A stretch of DNA of 27,650 bases from Rhizobium leguminosarum (GTDB lineage Bacteria; Pseudomonadota; Alphaproteobacteria; Rhizobiales; Rhizobiaceae), in NCBI RefSeq assembly GCF_001652265.1, contig NZ_LWBS01000441.1, forward strand, positions 1-27,650, in the 5' to 3' direction. Shown here in pieces: positions 24,289-27,650 of this stretch; within the stretch, counting starts at the first letter, position 1, and each line of letters begins with the position of its first letter. The notes beneath the pieces are model-generated. The model was not told where the DNA came from and ran no database searches. It saw only the letters and a program-made list of their open reading frames with translations. The position numbers were made by a program, and so were the translations under genes.

Positions 24289-26982
24289 ATGAGCGTAACT
24301 GACGACCTTCTAGCCTTTGCAAAAACCCGCACAGCTTGGGAACAGGACCTTTTCCGCCGAATCTACACCCAGCCCGATCTGACCAAGGCCGACCTTGATG
24401 AGGTCCTAGCCCTCGTCAAGATCGCTGGTTCGATCGAAGGGATCGTGTCTTTCGCGGGACCGCTACCATTAGCTGTTGAACACGTCCTTCACAGACCGAC
24501 AGATGCCGCCGCCGTCGTCTTGGGTTCGATCGGGGACGTTCGCAACGCAATGCAGCTTGCAACCGCACAGACTTTGACATTCGCCATGGAAGGCATAACC
24601 GTCGTCTACGGAGAAAACGGCAGTGGGAAGAGCGGCTATTGCAAGCTGCTGAAGCAGATTTGCCGGGCGCGCAAAGAACGCACAGATGACACCGTGCTGG
24701 AAAACGCCTACGCCTCGGGGAATCGGGGCCGGCCCGCGCTGACGGTCCAGTTCCAGGTCGGAGCTGAAGAACCGCGGCGGCAGGGTTGGGAAAGCGGGTC
24801 TCCGCCCCCAGAGGCGCTTTCTAGGGTGACCGTGTTCGACAGCCGCCTCGCCCCGCTCTACGCGGACAAACAGGACAAGATCGAATTCCTTCCCGCGGGT
24901 CTCGACGTGCTGCCCCGCGTGGTCAAGGCTTGCGAGGACCTCAGCGCCCTGCTTGCCGCTGAGATCGAGCCACTGCGGAAAGTGGTCGCGACTGCTCTCC
25001 CCGAAATCCCCAAGGACACCGCGCAAGCCCTGGCGGTGGCAAAGCTGATCGAGAAAACTCCGCTCAAACAAGTGCCGACCGAAACGGAGCTGCGTGATCT
25101 CGCGTCATGGACGGAGGACGACGATCTGAAGGAAAAGCGGATCGACGAAGAGATACGGAGCGACCCCGCAGGGCGAGCCCGTGAGAAGTCTCGTGGCGCG
25201 GGTGTGGTTGCCGGGTTCGAATCTGAGATCGGCTCGGCCGAAAAGCTGCTTTCGGCCAACGCGATTGCGGAACTGAATTCGAAAATCCAGGTCCACAACG
25301 CTGCGAAGGAAGCGGCCGCCCTCGCCGCAAGCGCGGAATTCCAAGACGACCCCTTCGCCACTGTGATTGGCTCTAACCCGTGGAAACAGATGTTCGGCTT
25401 CGCGGAAGAGGTTTATAAGTCAACCTACGGCCTTCCCGAATTCCCGACCCACGGTGAAAATGAGGTTTGCCCACTTTGCGCGCAAGAGCTCGACACCGCG
25501 GCGCTCGATAGACTTGACAGGCTCCGACAGCTTGTCAGCAACGCCGCCGCTAACGACGCAGCGGCGAAGCTGAAGGTCGTCACGGATATGCTCAGGGTAC
25601 TCGACGACCTCAAGCTGTCGACGCCCCAGCAGATTCGGACGTCACTTGCGTCTTTTGCACCGGAAGGAAGCGACGAGGTCCTCGTTTCGGAGGCGGCCGC
25701 TGCGTGGGCATCGGCCGCCGAAACAACTCGCGCCACCGCCATCGCCGCCGCGAAATCGTCGACCGTCGTCGCGGACGCCGCGCCGCTGCCGGACGGCGTT
25801 TCGGAGTCTTTGAAGGCGTGGCGCGAAAGGCTTCAGTCGTCCGCGTCCGCCGGCATGGAAGCCGCCGCCGATCCCGAGAGGATAAGCAAGCTCAAGGCGT
25901 CGCAGGTGGAATTCAAAGCGCGGAAGGCTCTGCACGACAACCTTGACCCAATCCTCGTCCGGCGAACTCAGGTCATAGACCTCATCAAGTTGTCGGGGTG
26001 CATCGCGCCGAGACATACAGCGGCTATATCAAGCAAGAATACAGAACTTTGCGAGCGACACCTCACAGAAGACTTTAGGAGGCAGCTTGAGGCGGAAATA
26101 AAAGACCTTGGCATCGATTACCTCCCGGTTATTGTGAAGGGGAAGACGGACAAAGGCGTGAGTTATGTCGGCCCCGACCTGACGAAGTCCATAACGGCGA
26201 AGACTTCGAGCATTCTCAGCGAAGGCGAGTTTCGCGCCCTTTCACTGGCCTGCTTCTTCGCCGAGGTGAACTCGATCGACGGCCACGACGGCATCATCCT
26301 CGACGATCCAGTCTCGTCGCTCGACCACCGACACGTCCGTCAGGTCGTGACTCGCATTGTCAAAGAAGCGAAGAAGCGCCAGGTCATCGTATTCACGCAT
26401 GAGCTGAGCTTCTATTACGAACTTTGGCACCAGGCAACAGAGGCGTCCGTCCCACTCACCCGACACTGGATCGTGAAGACGGAAGAACATGGTTTCGGGA
26501 CGATCCGGAACGGGGCGTCTCCTTGGCAGGCGAAGAACACGAGGGATCGGCTTGCCTTCCTTGAAACCCAACTGACGACGCTGTTGGCCTCCCCTGATCC
26601 TTCTTCCGAAGAATACGAGCGAGGTATCACGGACGTGTACACAGGCCTGCGCGAAACATGGGAACGCCTGGTTGAAGAATGGTTGTTGGGTGGAGTGGTA
26701 GGCAGATTCCAGCCCGGCGTTCAAACCCAGTCTCTCAGCGGCGTCGAGGTTCGCGAAGAAGATTACACGTCGGTCTACCACGGAATGCGCCGGGTCTCTG
26801 AACTCTCAGGTCACGATTGGTCGAAGGGGCGCCTGCCCAGTGTCCCCACTCCCGACGAAATGAGGGGCGAGATCACGAATCTGAGGGACTATTTCGGCCA
26901 GCTGAAGAAACGGAGCGATGAGCTGGCTTCTAAGCGTAAGAAATTGGTGAGCGGCCCGAGTGTTGGTAAGGTCATGGCATGA
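24289..26982 (+). CDS. AAA_13 SMC-like ATPase with zinc hook, RloC/PrrC-like (possible anticodon nuclease)
   Basis: An 897-residue protein. Walker A GENGSGKS is at 108-115. A long coiled-coil region holds a zinc hook CPLC at 394-397. The ABC signature LSEGEFRALSLA is at 643-654, Walker B GIILDDPVSSLD at 668-679 and the H-loop FTHE at 702-705. This layout (split ABC head, coiled coil with CxxC hook) is that of Rad50-like proteins and of RloC, a zinc-hook relative of the tRNA anticodon nuclease PrrC. The tail has Arg788-x3-Glu792 and later histidines at 831 and 842, which could form the R-E-H nuclease triad. The start at 24289 is chosen by family fit; the frame is open to 23983, with another ATG at 24208, and no start has a strong ribosome binding site. 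Confidence 0.8.
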   Translation: MSVTDDLLAFAKTRTAWEQDLFRRIYTQPDLTKADLDEVLALVKIAGSIEGIVSFAGPLPLAVEHVLHRPTDAAAVVLGSIGDVRNAMQLATAQTLTFAMEGITVVYGENGSGKSGYCKLLKQICRARKERTDDTVLENAYASGNRGRPALTVQFQVGAEEPRRQGWESGSPPPEALSRVTVFDSRLAPLYADKQDKIEFLPAGLDVLPRVVKACEDLSALLAAEIEPLRKVVATALPEIPKDTAQALAVAKLIEKTPLKQVPTETELRDLASWTEDDDLKEKRIDEEIRSDPAGRAREKSRGAGVVAGFESEIGSAEKLLSANAIAELNSKIQVHNAAKEAAALAASAEFQDDPFATVIGSNPWKQMFGFAEEVYKSTYGLPEFPTHGENEVCPLCAQELDTAALDRLDRLRQLVSNAAANDAAAKLKVVTDMLRVLDDLKLSTPQQIRTSLASFAPEGSDEVLVSEAAAAWASAAETTRATAIAAAKSSTVVADAAPLPDGVSESLKAWRERLQSSASAGMEAAADPERISKLKASQVEFKARKALHDNLDPILVRRTQVIDLIKLSGCIAPRHTAAISSKNTELCERHLTEDFRRQLEAEIKDLGIDYLPVIVKGKTDKGVSYVGPDLTKSITAKTSSILSEGEFRALSLACFFAEVNSIDGHDGIILDDPVSSLDHRHVRQVVTRIVKEAKKRQVIVFTHELSFYYELWHQATEASVPLTRHWIVKTEEHGFGTIRNGASPWQAKNTRDRLAFLETQLTTLLASPDPSSEEYERGITDVYTGLRETWERLVEEWLLGGVVGRFQPGVQTQSLSGVEVREEDYTSVYHGMRRVSELSGHDWSKGRLPSVPTPDEMRGEITNLRDYFGQLKKRSDELASKRKKLVSGPSVGKVMA

Positions 26983-27006
26983 GCCGACATTCGCCGGGGG
27001 GACAAA

Positions 27007-27183
27007 GTGTTCAGCAATGCCACGCCAGTACAGGGGACCATTAGGGCCGACGACAGGGCCCTTCCACAACGCCTTGCCGAAACTCTAATGAAGGAAGAGC
27101 CGGCGGTAAGGCTGTTGGTTTCTAGTGCGAAACTCAAAGTGGAAATCAATGCTACCCTGATCGCCGCTAACCAATTCCTGTGA
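27007..27183 (+). CDS. Small hypothetical protein downstream of the AAA_13 gene
   Basis: A 58-residue frame from a GTG at 27007 with GGGGG five bases upstream, in the same frame as the AAA_13 gene and 24 bases after its stop. It contains DRALPQRLAETLMKEEPAVRLL and ends with ATLIAANQFL. No domain is recognised. Coding character is moderate, and tight placement behind a defence gene makes it a candidate accessory or antitoxin-like partner. A read-through extension of the AAA_13 product is another possibility. Confidence 0.3.
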   Translation: MFSNATPVQGTIRADDRALPQRLAETLMKEEPAVRLLVSSAKLKVEINATLIAANQFL

Positions 27184-27198
27184 ATCCGGCCCGTTCCC

Positions 27199-27214
27199 AG
27201 AGTCAGAACTCTGC
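27199..27214. other. Short perfect hairpin
   Basis: CAGAGT and ACTCTG enclose CAGA. The hairpin lies between the two small ORFs after the AAA_13 gene and is not followed by T residues. It may be part of a transcript end or an operator for the second small ORF. Confidence 0.25.
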
Positions 27215-27235
27215 GGTAACCTCTCGTTAACGTCT

Positions 27236-27499
27236 GTGGGGCCGGGGAGGAAACAGATTTCGATCGAGCAAACGCAAGCTAACAAGTTCTACTGGGCCCG
27301 CCGCGGGCAGGTTGGCGTCGCCCCTGTTGAAGGGCCTCCAGAACTCAAGATCGTCCGTGTCTCGACGATCTTTGGCTCGGCGCCAGAACTCTGGACGGTG
27401 GCGGTATCCGGTTCCGAGGAGCACTTCGACCTCGAAGCCTACGATTACCTGCACAAGTCCCCTCCCGCAGCTGGCGGCCGGCGAGCGCCCGGATCGTAA
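27236..27499 (+). CDS. Small hypothetical protein (uncertain start)
   Basis: An 87-residue frame beginning at a GTG at 27236. The central part IVRVSTIFGSAPELWTVAVSG followed by EEHFDLEAYDYLH reads like a small beta-rich folded protein, but no family is recognised. GGGGAGG lies inside the frame and not before the GTG, so the true start is unclear. The frame stays open for 30 more codons after its TAA (GLNEAAFAAFGARDLHDALLI, stop near 27590), which may mean a broken longer gene. It sits between the defence genes and the possible recombinase. Confidence 0.3.
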   Translation: MGPGRKQISIEQTQANKFYWARRGQVGVAPVEGPPELKIVRVSTIFGSAPELWTVAVSGSEEHFDLEAYDYLHKSPPAAGGRRAPGS

Positions 27500-27535
27500 C
27501 TGGAGCAGATCTGGTGGCACGGGGGATTGAACGAA

Positions 27536-27549
27536 GCCGCTTTCGCGGC
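27536..27549. repeat. Short GC-rich inverted repeat
   Basis: GCCGC and GCGGC surround TTTC. It lies about 85 bases before the gene start at the right edge. It could mark a mobile-element terminus, but the arms are too short to decide. Confidence 0.2.
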
Positions 27550-27593
27550 ATTTGGAGCGCGGGATTTGCATGATGCGCTTCTGATTTGAAGGA

Positions 27594-27612
27594 TTGGGCT
27601 GTTTTAGCCCAA
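27594..27612 (+). promoter_or_regulatory. Leader hairpin before the right-edge gene
   Basis: TTGGGCT and AGCCCAA pair perfectly around GTTTT, and the ribosome binding site AGGAG follows nine bases later. Such a hairpin next to the start may lower or regulate translation, as seen in leaders of some mobile-element recombinases. No uridine tract follows. Confidence 0.35.
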
Positions 27613-27632
27613 CCTTTGAACAGGAGATGACG

Positions 27633-27650
27633 ATGACAGAGATAAGCCCG
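27633..27650 (+). CDS. Start of a gene cut by the window edge, possibly a tyrosine recombinase
   Basis: The ATG at 27633 follows AGGAGATGACG, a strong ribosome binding site, and six codons (MTEISP) are visible. Integrase-type tyrosine recombinases found with IS91-like elements in alphaproteobacteria often begin with similar residues, so that is my best guess. Six residues cannot prove it. If right, it would place a mobile element immediately next to the defence locus. Confidence 0.35.

Noticed and set aside
1..27650. tRNA, rRNA or CRISPR array
   Set aside because: No cloverleaf-like segment with a T-loop GTTCRANYC match in context, no rRNA-like blocks, and no regularly spaced direct repeats were found on reading both strands.

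Overview
The window looks like accessory DNA from an alphaproteobacterium, probably Rhizobiales or Sphingomonadales. I infer this from the GC-rich codon usage, strong AGGAG-type ribosome binding sites, the mix of catabolic and stress oxidoreductases, and very large winged-helix/ATPase/TPR regulators. The species cannot be named. There are no rRNA or tRNA genes and no CRISPR array. The region is a mosaic: intact small operons alternate with at least seven decayed gene pieces, and transposase or recombinase traces lie at both edges.

Left part (1-7469). A fragment of an IS1380-like transposase abuts a truncated short-chain dehydrogenase. Upstream of that on the minus strand are an exported ABM-fold monooxygenase and a Tat-exported VOC protein. 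A frameshifted MFS remnant follows on the plus strand. A minus-strand operon then runs MFS exporter (6718-5468), RibD/DHFR-like reductase, aldo/keto reductase, and a membrane protein split by a frameshift. Behind the exporter lie a decayed 2TM-domain gene and an AraC-type regulator that has lost its DNA-binding half.

Middle part (7678-19335). Two paralogous regulators of more than 900 residues (OmpR-type winged helix, STAND-like ATPase, TPR-like C-terminus) bracket a second MFS transporter, a truncated NAD(P)-binding gene, and a five-gene plus-strand operon. The operon encodes an exported Asp-nucleophile alpha/beta hydrolase, a Ser-nucleophile hydrolase, a cytoplasmic paralogue of the first hydrolase, an isochorismatase-like cysteine hydrolase and an FMN-binding split-barrel protein. 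It looks like a detoxification or small-molecule degradation module, possibly controlled by one or both regulators.

Right part (19613-27650). After a GNAT acetyltransferase comes a low-order region with small membrane-protein genes or remnants. Next is the most interesting locus: an Mrr-like nuclease fused to an nSTAND3-type NTPase (21678-24011), followed by an SMC-like AAA_13 ATPase with a zinc hook and a possible PrrC/RloC-type anticodon-nuclease tail (24289-26982), and two small unrecognised ORFs. This is a probable anti-phage defence island. The right edge holds the first six codons of a gene that may be a tyrosine recombinase.
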